Below, piece after piece: positions 1-15,236 of a DNA stretch of 64,000 nt. The DNA is from Agelas oroides (taxonomy: Eukaryota > Porifera > Demospongiae > Agelasida > Agelasidae), in assembly GCA_949130485.1 (NCBI GenBank), contig OX422188.1, positions 6,753,969 through 6,817,968 on the forward strand, in the 5' to 3' direction. Both the position numbers and the translations under genes were made by a program. The notes below the pieces were generated by a model. It saw only the letters and a program-made list of their open reading frames with translations. It did not search any database and was not told where the DNA came from. Position 1 is the first letter of the stretch, and each line of letters opens with the position of its first letter.

Positions 1-2350
1 ACACTACGAGACATTATGGATGCAATGGGACTGTATGAGACAGCAGGAGAAACTGCGACATGAGGAGACCACGTGAGACATTATGAGACAGTATGAGACA
101 CTATGAGACAATAAGAGACATCATGAGACATTATGAGACAGCATGAGACAATACGAGACATTTTGGATGCGAAGGGACTGTATGATACAGCATGAGACAT
201 GAGACACTATGAGACAATAGGAGACATCATGAGATATTATGAGACTGCATGAAACACTACGAGACATAATAGACCCAATGGGACTATAGGGGACAGCATG
301 AGATATTGTCATCATTGTCACGAGACAGCATGACACACTACGAGACATTATGGATGCAATGGGACTATAGGGCACAGCATGAGAAACTGCGACAATAGGA
401 GACCACATGAGACATTATGAGACAGTATTAGACACTATGAGACAATAAGAGACATTATGAGACAGCATGAGACATTACGAGACATTATGGATGAGATGGG
501 ACTGTATGATACAGCATGGGACAATGACACAATAGGAGACATTGTGAGGCAGTATGAGACACTATGAGGTATTATGAGACACCATGAGATATTATGGGAG
601 ATCATGAGGCAGCATGACAACTACGAGATATTATGGATGGAATGGGACTGTATGAGACAGCATGAGAGACTGTGAAAATAGGAGACCATATTAGACATTA
701 TGAGACAGTATGAGACACTAGGAGACAATAAGGGACATCATGAGTCATTATGATGAGACAGCATGAGACATGAGACACTATTAAACAATAGGAGACATCA
801 TCTGACATTATGGATGAATTGGAACCGTATGAGACAGCATGAGACACTATGAGACAATAGGAGACATCATCAGACATTATGAGACAGAATAAGACATGAT
901 GGACGCAATGGGACTGTATGAGACAGCATGAGACACTGAGACAACAGGAGACATCATGAGACATTATGAGACACTATGAGACATCATGAGACATTGTGAG
1001 ACAGCATGAGACACTAAGAGACATTATAGATCTAATGGCACTGTATTAGACAGGATGAGACACTGACACAATAAGAGACATCGTGAGGCCGTATGAGACA
1101 CTATGAGGCACTATGAGACACTATTAGATATTATGGGACATCATGAGACAGCATGAGACACTACGAGACAATAGGAGACATTATAAGACATTATGAGACA
1201 GCATGACACACTATGAAACAATGAGAGACATCCTGAGACGTCACGAGACAGCATGAGACTCTAGGAGACATTATGGATCCAATGCGACTCTATGACACAG
1301 CATACGATACTGAGACAATAGGAGACATCATGAGACATTATAGATGCAATGGGACTGTAAGGGACAGCATGAGACACTGAGACAATAGGAGACATCATGA
1401 GACATTATGAGACACTATGAGACATCATGAGACATTGTGAGACAGTATGAAACACTACTAGCCAATAAGAGACATCATGAGACATGATCAGACAGCATGA
1501 GACATTATGAGACATTATGGATGAAATGGGACTGTATGAGACAGCATGAGACACTATGAGACAATAGGAGACATCATCAGACATTATGGATGAATTGGGA
1601 CCGTATGAGACAGCATGAGACATTATGAGACATTATGGATGAAATGGGACTGTATGAGACAGCATGAGACACTATGAGACAATAGGAGAGATCATCAGAC
1701 ATTATGAGACAGAATAAGACATTATGGTCGCAATGGGACTGTATGAGACAGCATGAGACACTGAGACAAAAGGAGACATCATGAGACATTATGAGACACT
1801 ATGAGACATCATGAGACATTGTGAGACAGCATGAGACACTAAGAGACATTATAGATCCAATGGGACTGTATGAGACAGCATGAGACATTGACACAATAGG
1901 AGACATCGTGAGGCAGTATGAGACACTATCAGGCACTATTAGACACCATGAGATATTATGGGACATTACGAGACAGCATGACACACTACCAGACATTATG
2001 GATGCAATGGGAATGTTTGAGAGAACATGAGACATGAGACACTATGAGACAAGAGGAGACATCATGAAATATTATGAGACAGCACGAGACACTATCAGCC
2101 AATAAGAGACATCATCAGACATCATGAGACAGCATGAGACATTACGAGACAGTATGGATGCGATGGGATTGTATGATACAGCATGATACACTGACACAAT
2201 AGGAGACATCGTGCGGTAATATGAGACACTATGAGGCACTATGGGACGCCATGACATATTACGGGAGATCATGAGACAGCATGACACACTATGAGACATT
2301 ATAGATGCAATGGGACTGTATAAGACAACATGAGGCATGAGACACTATGA
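1..2350. repeat. Higher-order satellite block, copy 1 (copy 2 at 3821-5935)
   Basis: The sequence from base 1 reappears almost unchanged from 3821. The offset is 3820 at first, 3634 by about base 1030, and 3585 by about base 1800. The second copy has therefore lost about 186 bp and then about 49 bp, roughly whole numbers of 10-bp units. Differences inside matched stretches are scattered single bases, which points to a relatively recent segmental duplication in the array. Confidence 0.8.
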
Positions 2351-3820
2351 GACAAGAGGAGACATCATGAGATATTATGAGACAGCATGGGATACTGACA
2401 CAATAGGAGACATCGTGAGGCTGTATGAGACACTACGAGGGACTATGAGATATTATGGGACATCATGAGACAGCACGACACACTACGAGACATTATAGAT
2501 CCAATGGGACTGTATGAGACAGCATGTGACACTACGAGACAATAGGAGACATCATAAGACATTATGAGACAGCATGAGACACTATGAAACAATGAGAGAC
2601 ATCCTTAGACGTCATGAGACAGCATGAGACTCTAGGAGACATTATGGATCAATGAGACTCTATGACACAGCATACGATACTGAGACAATAGGAGACATCA
2701 TGAGACATTATGAGACATCATGAGACCTTATGAGACAGCATGAGACACTATGAGACATTATAGATGCAATGGGACTGTATTAGATAGCATGAGACACAAT
2801 GAGACATTAGGAGACATCATCAGACATTATGAGACAGCATGAGACACTATGAAACAATGAGAGAGATCATGAGACGTCATGAGACAGCATGAAACTCTAG
2901 GAGACACTATGGATGCAATGCGACTCTATGACACAGCATAAGATACTGAGACAATCAATAGGAGACATCATGAGATATTATGAGACACTATGAGACATCA
3001 TGAGATAATATGGGACACTATGAGACATCATGAGACATCATGAGACAGCACGAAGTACTATGAGACATTATGGATGCAATGGCACTATATGAGACAGCAT
3101 GAGATACTGAGACAATAGGAGACATCATTGGACATCATGAGACATTATGAGATAGCATGAGACATTACGAGACATTATGGATGCGATGGGACTGTATGAT
3201 ACAGCATGGGACAATGACACAATAGGAGACATTGTGAGGCAGTATGAGACACTATGAGGCACTATGAGACACCATGAGATATTATGGGAGATCATGAGCC
3301 AGCATGACAACTACGAGACATTATAGATGCAATGGGACTGTATAAGACAACATGAGGCATGAGACACTATGAGACAAGAGGAGATCATGAGATATTATGA
3401 GGCAGTATGAGACACTATGAGGCACTATGAGATATTATGGGACATCATGGGACATCATGAGACAGCATGACACACTACGAGACATTATTGATGCAATGGA
3501 ACTGTATGAGACAGCATGACAAACTGCGACATGAGGAGACCACATGAGACATTATGAGACAGTATGAGACACTATGAGACAATAAGAGACATCATGAGAC
3601 ATTATGGGATATTATGAGACACCATGAGACATGAGACACTACGAGACAATAGGACACATCATGAGATATTATGAGACAGCATGAGACACTACGAGACATT
3701 ATAGATACAATGGCACTGTATGAGACAGCATGAGACACTGACACAATAGGAGACATCGTGAGGCAGTATGAGACACTATGGGGCACTATGAGATTATGGG
3801 ACATCATGAGACAGTGTGAC

Positions 3821-5935
3821 ACACTACGAGACATTATGGATGCAATGGGACTGTATGAGACAGCAGGAGAAACTGCGACATGAGGAGACCACGTGAGACA
3901 TTATGAGACAGTATGAGACACTATGAGACAATAAGAGACATCATGAGACATTATGAGACAGCATGAGACAATACGAGACATTTTGGATGCGAAGGGACTG
4001 TATGATACAGCATGAGACATGAGACACTATGAGACAATAGGAGACATCATGAGATATTATGAGACTGCATGAAACACTACGAGACATAATAGACCCAATG
4101 GGACTATAGGGGACAGCATGAGATATTGTCATCATTGTCACGAGACAGCATGACACACTACGAGACATTATGGATGCAATGGGACTATAGAGGACAGCAT
4201 GAGAAACTGCGACAATAGGAGACCACATGAGACATTATGAGACAGTATTAGACACTACGAGACAATAAGAGACATTATGAGACAGCATGAGACATTACGA
4301 GACATTATGGATGCGATGGGACTGTATGATACAGCATGGGACAATGACACAATAGGAGACATTGTGAGGCAGTATGAGACACTATGAGGCACTATGAGAC
4401 ACCATGAGATATTATGGGAGATCATGAGCCAGCATGACAACTACGAGATATTATGGATGGAATGGGACTGTATGAGACAGCATGAGAGACTGTGACAATA
4501 GGAGACCAGATTAGACATTATGAGACAGTATGAGACACTAGGAGACAATAAGGGACATCATGAGTCATTATGATGAGACAGCATGAGACATGAGACACTA
4601 TTAGACAATAGGAGATATCATGAGATATTTTGAGACAGCATGAGACACTACGAGACATTATAGATCAAATGGCACTGTATTAGACAGGATGAGACACTGA
4701 CACAATAAGAGACATCGTGAGGCCGTATGAGACACTATGAGGCACTGTGAGACACTATTAGATATTATGGGACATCATGAGACAGCATGAGACACTACGA
4801 GACAATAGGAGACATTATAAGACATTATGAGACAGCATGACACACTATGAAACAATGAGAGACATCCTGAGACGTCACGAGACAGCATGAGACTCTAGGA
4901 GACATTATGGATCCAATGCGACTCTATGACACAGCATACGATACTGAGACAATAGGAGACATCATGAGACATTATAGATGCAATGGGACTGTATGGGACA
5001 GCATGAGACACTGAGACAATAGGAGACATCATGAGACATTATGAGACACTATGAGACATCATGAGACATTGTGAGACAGTATGAAACACTACTAGCCAAT
5101 AAGAGACATCATGAGACATGATCAGACAGCATGAGACATTATGAGACATTATGGATGAAATGGGACTGTATGAGACAGCATGAGACACTATGAGACAATA
5201 GGAGACATCATCAGACATTATGGATGAATTGGGACCGTATGAGACAGCATGAGACACTATGAGACAATAGGAGACATCATCAGACATTATGAGACAGAAT
5301 AAGACATTATGGTCGCAATGGGACTGTATGAGACAGCATGAGACACTGAGACAACAGGAGACATCATGAGACATTATGAGACACTATGAGACATCATGAG
5401 ACATTGTGAGACAGCATGAGACACTAAGAGACATTATAGATCCAATGGGACTGTATGAGACAGCATGAGACACTGACACAATAGGAGACATCGTGAGGCA
5501 GTATGAGACACTATCAGGCACTATTAGACACCATGAGATATTATGGGACATTACGAGACAGCATGACACACTACCAGACATTATGGATGCAATGGGACTG
5601 TTTGAGACAACATGAGACATGAGACACTATGAGACAAGAGGAGACATCATGAAATATTATGAGACAGCACGAGACACTATCAGCCAATAAGAGACATCAT
5701 GAGACATCATGAGACAGCATGAGACATTACGAGACAGTATGGATGCGATGGGATTGTATGATACAGCATGATACAGTGACACAATAGGAGACATCGTGCG
5801 GTAATATGAGACACTATGAGGCACTATGAGACGCCATGACATATTACGGGAGATCATGAGACAGGATGACACACTACGAGACATTATAGATGCAATGGGA
5901 CTGTATAAGACAAAATGAGGCATGAGACACTATGA
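3821..5935. repeat. Higher-order satellite block, copy 2
   Basis: Partner of the block at 1-2350. It is recognised by the shared unusual variants, including the run with atattgtcatcattgtcac near 310 and 4130 and the block with actagccaataagagac near 1450 and 5090. It is shorter than copy 1 by two internal deletions. Confidence 0.8.
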
Positions 5936-8444
5936 GACAAGAGGAGACATCATGAGATATTATGAGACAACATGAGACACTGACACAATAGGAGATATCG
6001 TGAGGCAGTATGAGACACTATGAGGCACTATGAGATATTATGGGACATCATGAGACAGCATGACACACTACGAGACATTATAGATCCAATGGGACTGTAT
6101 GAGACAGCATGAGACATTATGAGACAGCATGAGACACTACGAGACATTATAGATCCAATGGGACTGTATGAGACAGCATGCGACATTACGAGACAATAGG
6201 AGACATCATAAGACATTATGAGACAGCATGAGACACTATGAAACAATGAGAGACATCCTGAGACGTCATGAGACAGCATGAGACTCTAGGAGACGTTATG
6301 GATCCAATGCGACTCTATGACACAGCATACGATACTTAAACAATAGGAGACATCATGAGACATTATGAGACATCATGAGACATTATCAGACAGCATGAGA
6401 CACTATGAGACATTATAGATGCAATGGGACTGTATTGGACAGCATGAGACACTGAGACAATAGGAGACATCATGAGACATTATGAGACACTATGAGACAT
6501 CATGAGACATTGTGAGACAGTATGAAACACTACTAGCCAATAAGAGACATCTGATGAGACAGCATGAGACATTACGAGACATTATGGATGAAATGGGACT
6601 GTATGAGACAGCATGAGGCACTATGAGATAATAGGAGACATCATCAGACATTATGGATGAAAAGGGACTGTATGAGACATCATGAGACACTATGAGACAA
6701 TAGGAGACATCATCAGACATTATGAGACAGAATGAGACATTATGGATGCAATGGGACTGTATGAGACAGCATGAGACACTGAGACAATAGGAGACATCAT
6801 GAGACATTATGAGACACTATGAGACGTCATGAGACTTCGTGAGACAGCATGAGACACTGACACAATAGGAGACATCGTGTGGCAGTATGAGACACTATGA
6901 GGCACTATGAGACTTCATGAGATATCTTCAGAGAGCATGACACACTACGAGACATTATGGATGCAATGGGACTGTATGAGACAGCATGAGACACTGATAC
7001 AATAGGAGATATCAGGAGACAATATGAGACAACTTGAAACACTATTAGCCAATAAGAGCCATCATGAGACACTATGAGACAGCATGAGACAGTACGAGAC
7101 ATTATTGATGCAATGGGACTGTATGAGACAGCATGAGAAACAGCGACAATAGGAGACCACATGAGACATTATGACACATTATGAGACAGTATGAGACACT
7201 ATAAGACAATGAGACATCATGAGATATTATTTGACAGCATGAGACACTGAGACACTAGGAGACATCATGAGACATTATGAGACACTATGAGGCATCCTGA
7301 GACATTGTGAGATAGTATGAGACACTATGATACATCTTGAGATTTTATGAGATAGCACAAGACACTATGAGACATTATGGATGCATTGGGAATGTACGAG
7401 ACAGCAAGAGAAACTGAGACAATAGGATACCACATGCGACATTATGAGACACCATGAGACATCATGAGACATTATTGGACAGCATAAGACACTATGAGAA
7501 AATAGGAGACATGATGAGACATTATGAGACAGCATGAGACACTATGAGACATTATGGATGCAATGGGACTTTATGAGACAGCATGAGACTATGAGACAAT
7601 AGGAGACATCATGAGACACTATGAGAAATCCTGAGACACTATGAGATAGCATGAGACACTACGAGACATTATTGATGCAATGGGACAGTATGAGACAGCA
7701 TGAGACACTATGAGACAATAGGAGACATTATCAGACGTTATGAGACATTATGGATGAAATGGGACTATATGAGAGAGCATGAGGTACTACGAAACATTAT
7801 GGATGCAATGGGACTGTGTGAGACACCATGAGACAGCATGAGACAATAGGAGACATCATGAGACATTATGAGACACTATAAGTCATTATGAGACATTATG
7901 AGACGGCATTAGACACTATCAGCCAATAAGAGACAATATGAGAGATTATGAGACAGCATGAATGCAATGGGACCGTATGATAGAGCATGAGACACTATGA
8001 GACATCATGAGACCTTGAGACAGCATGAGACACTGTGAGACAAAAGGAGACATCATGAGACATTATGAGACAGTATGAGACACTATCAGACAATGAGACA
8101 TCATGAGATATTATGAGACAGCATGAGACACTGAGACGGCAGGAGACATCATGAGACATTATGAGACATCCTGAGACATTGTGAGACATTATGAGACACT
8201 ATGATACGTCATGAGATTTTTTCACACAGCACAAGACACCACAAGACATTATATGTCCAAAGGGAGTGTATGAGACAGCATGAGACACTGACACAATAGG
8301 AGACATCGTGAGGCAGTATGAGACACTACGAGACATTATGGATGCAATGGGACTGTATGAGACAGCATGAGAAACTGCGACAATAGGAAACCACATGAGA
8401 CGTTATGAGACATCATGAGACAGTATGAGAAAATGAGACATCAT

Positions 8445-8650
8445 GAGATATTATGAGACAGCATGAGACACTTAGACAGTAGGAGACATCATGAGACATT
8501 AAGAGATAGCATGAGACACTATGAGACAATAGGAGACATCATGAGATATTATGAGACAGCATGAGACACTTAGACAGTAGGAGACATCATGAGACATTAA
8601 GAGATAGCATGAGACACTATGAGACAATAGGAGACATCATGAGATATTAT
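8445..8650. repeat. Short local tandem duplication within the satellite
   Basis: A block of about 107 bp containing the rare variants cttagacagtaggagac and attaagagatagcatg occurs twice in direct succession. It shows that the array also evolves by short unequal exchanges. Confidence 0.7.
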
Positions 8651-9719
8651 GAGACAGCATGAGACACTACGAGACATTATAGATCCAATGGGACTGTATG
8701 AGACAGCATAAGACACTGACACAATAGGAGACATCATCAGGCAGAATGAGACATCATGAGGCATTATGACACAGCATGAGACACTGAGACAATGAGAGAC
8801 ATCATGAGACATTATGAGAGAGCATGAGACACTATGAGACATATGAGATGCAATGGGACTATATCAGACAGTATGAGAAACTATGAGACAATAGGAAACA
8901 TCACGTGACTTTAGAAGACAGAATGAGACATTATGGACACAAAGGGACTGTATGAGACAGCATGAGACACTATGAGACAATAGGAGACATCATCAGACAT
9001 TATGAGACAGAATGAGACATTATGGATGCAATGGGACTGTATGAGACAGTATGAGACACTGAGACAATAGGAGACATCATGAGACATTATGAGACACTAT
9101 GAGACGTCATGAGACATCGTGAGACAGCATGAGACACTATGAGACATTATAGATCCAATGGGACTGTATGAGACAGCATGAGACACTGACACAATAGGAG
9201 ACATCATGAGGCAGTATGAGACACTATGAGGCACTATGAGACACCATGAGATAGTATGGGACATCATGAGACAGCATGACACACTACGAGACATTATGGA
9301 TGCAATGGGACTGTATGAGACAACATGAGACACTATGAGACAAGAGGAGACATCTTGAGATATTATGAGACAGCATGAGACACTACGAGACATTATAGAT
9401 CCAATGGGACTGTATGAGACAGAATGAGACAGCATGAGACACTATGAGACAATAGGAGACATCATCAGACATTATGAGACAGCATGAGACACTATGAAGC
9501 AATGAGAGACATCGTGAGACGTCATAAGACAGCATGAGACTCTAGGAGACATTATGGATCCAATGCGACTCTATAACACAGCATACGATACTGAGACAAT
9601 AGGAGACATCATGAGACATTATGAGACAGCATGAGACACTACGAGACATTATAGATGCAATGGGACTGTACGAGACAGCATGAGAAACTGCGACAATAGG
9701 AGACAACATGAGACATTAT

Positions 9720-12173
9720 GAGACAGTATGAGACACTATCAGACAATAAGAGACATCATGAGACATGATGAGACAGCATGAGACATTATGAGACATTATG
9801 GATGAAATGGGACTGTATGAGACAGCATGAGACACTGAGACAATAGGAGACATCATGAGACATTATGAGACAATATGAGACGTCGTGAGACATCATGAGA
9901 CACCATGAGACATTATGAGATGCAATGAAATTGTATGAGACAGCATGAGATAGCATGCGACATTATGAGACAATAGGAGACATTATCAGACATTATGAGA
10001 GAGCATGAGACACTATGAAACAAGGAGAGACATTATCAGACCTCACGAGAGAGCATGAGACAGCACGAGACACTACGAGACATTATGGATGCAATGGGCC
10101 TGCATGAGTCAGCATGAGATACTGAGACAAAAGGATACATCATGAGACGTTATGAGACAGCATGAGACATTACGAGACAGTATGAGACATTATGAGACAG
10201 TATGAGACACTACGAGATATTATGGACGCAATGAGCCTGTATGAGACAGCATAAGATACTGAGACAATAGGAGACATCAGACACATCATGAGAGATCATG
10301 AGACACCATGAGACATTATGAGACACTATGAAACATCTTGAGACATTAAGACTGCATAAGACACTACTAGACATTATGAGATTCAATGGGACTGTATGAA
10401 ACAGCATGAGACACTGTGAGAAAATAGGAGACATCATGAGATATTATGAGACACTATGAGGCATCATGAGATATTATGAGACAGCATGAGACACTATCAG
10501 CCAATAAGAGGCATCATGAGACATCATGAGACAACATGAGACATTACGAGACAGTATGGATGCGATGGGATTGTATGATACAGCATGAGACACTGACACA
10601 ATAGGAGACATCGTCCGGCAATATGAGACACTATGAGGCACAATGAGACACCATGAGATATTATGGGACATCATGAGACAGCATGACACACTATGAGACA
10701 TTATGGATACAATGGGACTGTATGAGACAACATGAGACATGAGATACTATGAGACAAGAAGAGACATGATGAGATATTATGAGACAGCATGAGACACTAC
10801 GAGACATTATAGATCCAATGGGACTGTATGAGACAGTATGAGACATTATGAGACAGCATGAGACACTACGAGACATTATAGATGCAATGGGACTGTATGA
10901 GACACCATGAGACACTGAGACAATAGGAGACATCATCAGACATTATGAGACAGTATGAGACACTATCAGACAATAAGAGACATCATGAGACATGATGAGA
11001 CAGCATGAGACATTATGAGACATTATGGATGAAATGGGACTGTATGAGACAGCATGAGATACTGAGACAATAGGAGACATCATGAGACATTATGAGACAC
11101 TATGAGACGTCGTGAGACATCATGAGACACCATGAGACATTATGAGATGCAATGAAATTGTATGAGACAGCATGAGATAGCATGCGACATTATGAGACAA
11201 TAGGAGACATCATCAGACATTATGAGAGAGCATGAGACACTACGAAACAAGGAGAGACATCATCAGACCTCACGAGAGAGCATGAGACAGCACGAGACAC
11301 TACGAGACATTATGGATGCAATGGGCCTGCATGAGTCAGCATGAGATACTGAGACAAAAGGATACATCATGAGACGTTATGAGACAGCATGAGACATTAC
11401 GAGACAGTATGAGACATTATGAGACAGTATGAGACACTACGAGATATTATGGACGCAATGAGCCTGTATGAGACAGCATAAGATACTGAGACAATAGGAG
11501 ACATCAGACACATCATGAGAGATCATGAGACACCATGAGACATTATGAGACACTATGAAACATCTTGAGACATTAAGACTGCATAAGACACTACTAGACA
11601 TTATGAGATTCAATGGGACTGTATGAAACAGCATGAGACACTGTGAGAAAATAGGAGACATCATGAGATATTATGAGACACTATGAGGCATCATGAGATA
11701 TTATGAGACAGCATGAGACACTATCAGCCAATAAGAGGCATCATGAGACATCATGAGACAACATGAGACATTACGAGACAGTATGGATGCGATGGGATTG
11801 TATGATACAGCATGAGACACTGACACAATAGGAGACATCGTCCGGCAATATGAGACACTATGAGGCACAATGAGACACCATGAGATATTATGGGACATCA
11901 TGAGACAGCATGACACACTATGAGACATTATGGATACAATGGGACTGTATGAGACAACATGAGACATGAGACACTATGAGACAAGAAGAGACATGATGAG
12001 ATATTATGAGACAGCATGAGACACTACGAGACATTATAGATCCAATGGGACTGTATGAGACAGTATGAGACACTATGAGACAGCATGAGACACTACGAGA
12101 CATTATAGATGCAATGGGACTGTATGAGACAGCATGAGACACTGAGACAATAGGAGACATCATCAGACAGTAT
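9720..12173. repeat. 1,227-bp tandem higher-order repeat, two copies
   Basis: 9720-10946 and 10947-12173 match at a constant offset of 1227, with only a few substitutions. Shared private variants include gcctgcatgagtcagc and attaagactgcataag. Constant spacing without indels marks this as the youngest duplication in the array. Confidence 0.85.
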
Positions 12174-12625
12174 GAGACAGCATGAAACACTACTAGCGAA
12201 TATGAGATATCATGAGACAGCATCAGACATTATGAGACATCATGAGACATGATGAGACAGCATGAGACATTATGAGACATTATGGATGAAATGTGACTGT
12301 ATGAGACAGCATGAGACACTAAGAGACAATAGGAGACATCATCAGACATTATGGATAAAATGGGACTGTATGAGACAGCATGAGACACTATGAGACAATA
12401 GGAGGCATCATCAGACATTATGAGACAGCATGAGACACTATGAAACAATGAGAGAGATCATGAGACGTCATGAGACAGCATGAAACTCTAGGAGACACTA
12501 TGGATGCAATGCGACTCAATGACACAGCATAAGATACTGAGACAATCAATAGGAGACATGAGATATTATGAGACACTACGAGACATCATGAGATATTGTG
12601 AGACAGCATGAAGTACTATGAGACA

Positions 12626-13250
12626 TTCTAGCCCGTTACTATGTGGTTGCTATGTAATAGAGTGCATTATATTTCAGATAAAGCCTTGTAGTTTGTATCC
12701 CGCGGGCATCAAGTACAGGTAACTTTATTTGCCTGGACTTACGCAGAATTTTTTATGTGCATTCTTAACCGCTCAGCATTGCGATAACAGAATGGGTCGA
12801 CTACAGCGATGGCCAGTCCGAGAACAAGCCGCGCGGACAAGCCCCAACGGGCCAAAAGAGACGAAAATCAAACCGGTAACGCTCTGTGCTCACGGTGGCT
12901 ACGAAGCTAGCTTTGAGGCTTGTTTCGTGGACATGGGATGCCTTCAGAAACATAATTTGTCAACAGCGCTGTTGGAAAACAGCAGAAAGCATCACGGCAT
13001 AGCCGTCAATTCTCATAAGGCTTCGCCACTCGGGCCCGTTTCCGGACTGGCTGTCGTCGCCCACCGCAGTGTTGAACGGTTTCAAAGTCGCAGCTACGAC
13101 AAAAATGGTTGTTACTACAAGTAACTGAGTACTACCGTACCTGTAAGCTAGCTAGACTACTAGTGCAACCTTCGAAAAACAGCTGCGTTCACAAATAAAC
13201 ACACCGCTGACATAGCAACACATTGAAGCGCATGCGCAAACGGGCTAGAA
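12626..13250. mobile_element. Insert in the satellite with 12-bp terminal inverted repeats
   Basis: The satellite stops abruptly at about 12626 and 625 bp of unique, more GC-balanced sequence follows. The ends are TTCTAGCCCGTT (12626-12637) and its exact reverse complement AACGGGCTAGAA (13239-13250). No target-site duplication is clear. An open frame of 131 codons lies inside (12729-13124, plus). The element type cannot be named; a non-autonomous DNA transposon is the simplest reading. Confidence 0.5.
12729..13124 (+). CDS. Uncertain 131-codon open frame inside the satellite insert
   Basis: This is an ATG-to-stop frame in the only unique DNA of the first 15 kb. The product would be basic and Cys-containing, with no motif, signal peptide or membrane segment that I recognise. 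Composition is unlike the surrounding satellite, but the frame is short enough to arise by chance. It may also be a fragment of a transposon gene. I do not claim a function. Confidence 0.2.
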   Translation: MPGLTQNFLCAFLTAQHCDNRMGRLQRWPVREQAARTSPNGPKETKIKPVTLCAHGGYEASFEACFVDMGCLQKHNLSTALLENSRKHHGIAVNSHKASPLGPVSGLAVVAHRSVERFQSRSYDKNGCYYK

Positions 13251-13253
13251 GCC

Positions 13254-13369
13254 AGTTATTAACCGCACCCTCGGGCTTTAGTTGATATATAAGCAACACC
13301 GCCCTCGGGCTGCGCCCTCGGGCGGTGTGCTTATATATCTACTAAAACCCTCGTGAGCGGTTAATAACT
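13254..13369. repeat. 116-bp foldback palindrome
   Basis: Arms begin agttattaaccgc (13254-13266) and end gcggttaataact (13357-13369). They are imperfectly complementary over more than 50 bp with almost no loop, and carry repeated ccctcggg motifs. It directly abuts the insert at 12626-13250, so the two may be one composite element. Confidence 0.8.
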
Positions 13370-13376
13370 ATAACTT

Positions 13377-15236
13377 ATGGATGCAATGGCAGTATATGAG
13401 ACAGCATGAGATACTGAGACAATAGGAGACATCATTAGACATTATGAGACACTATGAGACATCATGAGACATCATGAGACAGCATGAAGTACTATGAGAC
13501 ATTTAATATGGATGCAATGGCACTGTGTGAGACAGCATGAGATACTGAGACAATAGGAGACATCATTAGACATTATTAGATATTATGGATGCAATGAGAC
13601 TGAACTATTAGTCAATAAGAGACATCATGAGACATCGTGAGGCAGCATGAGACATTATGAGACACTATAAGACATCATGAGACATTATGAGACGGCATGA
13701 GACACTACGAGACATTATGAGATTGAATGGCACTGTATGAGACAGCATGAGACACCATGAGATATTATGCGATGCAATGAAATTGTATGAGACAGCATGA
13801 GATAGCATGCGACATTATGAGACAGCATGAGACACTATGAAACAAGGAGAAACATCATCAGACCTCACGTGAGAGCATGAGATAGCATGAGACACTACGA
13901 GACATTATGGATGCAATGGGACTGCATGAGTCAGCATGAGATACTGAGACAATAGGAGACATCATGAGACGTTATGAGACAGCATGAGACAATATTAGCC
14001 AACAAGAGACATCATGAGACCTGATGAGACAGCATGAGACATTATGAGACATTATGGATGAAATGGGACTGTATGAGACAGCATGAGACATTATGAGACA
14101 ATAGGAGACATCATCAGATATTATGAGACAGCATGAGACACTATGAAACAATGAGAGACATCATGAGACGTCATGAGACAGCATGAGACTCTAGGAGACA
14201 TTATGGATGCAATGCGATTCTATCACACAGCATAAGATACTGAGACAATAGGAGACATCATGAGACATCAGACACTACGAGACATTATGAGACAGCAGAA
14301 GACATCATGTGTCATTATGAGACAGTATTAGACACTATGAGAAAATAGGAGATATCATGAGACATTATGAGACAGCATGAGACATTATGAGACATTATAA
14401 ATCCAATGGGACTGTATGAGACAGCATGAGACACTGACACAATAGGAGACATCGTGAGGCACTATGAGACACTATGAGGCACTATTAGACACCATCAGAT
14501 ATTATGGGACATCATGAGACATCATGAGACATTACGAGACAGCATGAGACACTGAGACAATAGGAGACATCATCAGACATTATGAGACAGTATGAAACAC
14601 TATTTGCCAATAAGAGACATCATGAGACAGCATGAGACATTATGAGACGTTATGGATGAAATGGGACTGTATGAGACAGATGAGACACTATGAGACAATA
14701 GGAGACATCATCAGACATTATGGATGAAATGAGACAGCATGAGACAGCATGAGACAGCATGAGACAGCATGAGACAGCATGAGACAGCATGAGACACTAT
14801 GAAACAATGAGAGACATCATGAGACAGCATGAGACACTATGAAACAATGAGAGACATCATGAGACGTCATGAGACAGCATGAGACTCTAGGAGACATTAT
14901 GGATGCAATGCGACTCTATGACACAGCATAAGGTACTGAGACAATCAATAGGAGACATCATGAGACATTATGACACACTATGAGACATCGTGAGACATTA
15001 ACAGCATGAGACACTATGAGACATCATGGGATATTATGAGACAGCATGAGACATGAGACACTATGAGACAATAGGAGACATCATGAGATATGATGAGACA
15101 GCATGAGACACTACGAGACATTATGGATGCAATGGGACTATATGAGACAGCATGAGAAACTGCGACAATAGGAGACCACATGAGACATTATGAGACAGTA
15201 TGAGACACTATGGGACAATAAGATACATCATGAGAC
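13377..15236. repeat. Continuation of the 10-bp-unit satellite
   Basis: The same unit family resumes after the insert (atggatgcaatgg, gagacagcat and so on), so the array was one block before the insertion. A run of six or more identical gagacagcat units lies near 14730-14790. The array ends at about 15236. No gene is seen. Confidence 0.9.

Larger units (their letters stand above)
1..12625. repeat. Degenerate 10-bp-unit satellite array
   Basis: The whole segment is built from variants of a 10-bp unit close to GAGACAnyAT (gagacattat, gagacagcat, gagacactat, gagacaatag, gagacatcat). At intervals a block with ggatgcaatg followed by ggactgtat is inserted. The order of the variants gives a loose higher-order unit of roughly 100 bp and much larger duplications on top. 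Because 10 bp x 3 equals 10 codons, the minus strand shows dozens of short open frames with a 10-residue Ser/His/Val pattern. These are by-products of the repeat, with no gene-like start, splice or domain signal. No gene is visible in this stretch. Confidence 0.95.

Noticed and set aside
121..12448. Dozens of minus-strand frames of 60-112 codons with Ser-His-Val repeats in the satellite
   Set aside because: They follow directly from the 10-bp unit (three units equal ten codons). There is no splice structure, no domain, and they end wherever the repeat drifts.
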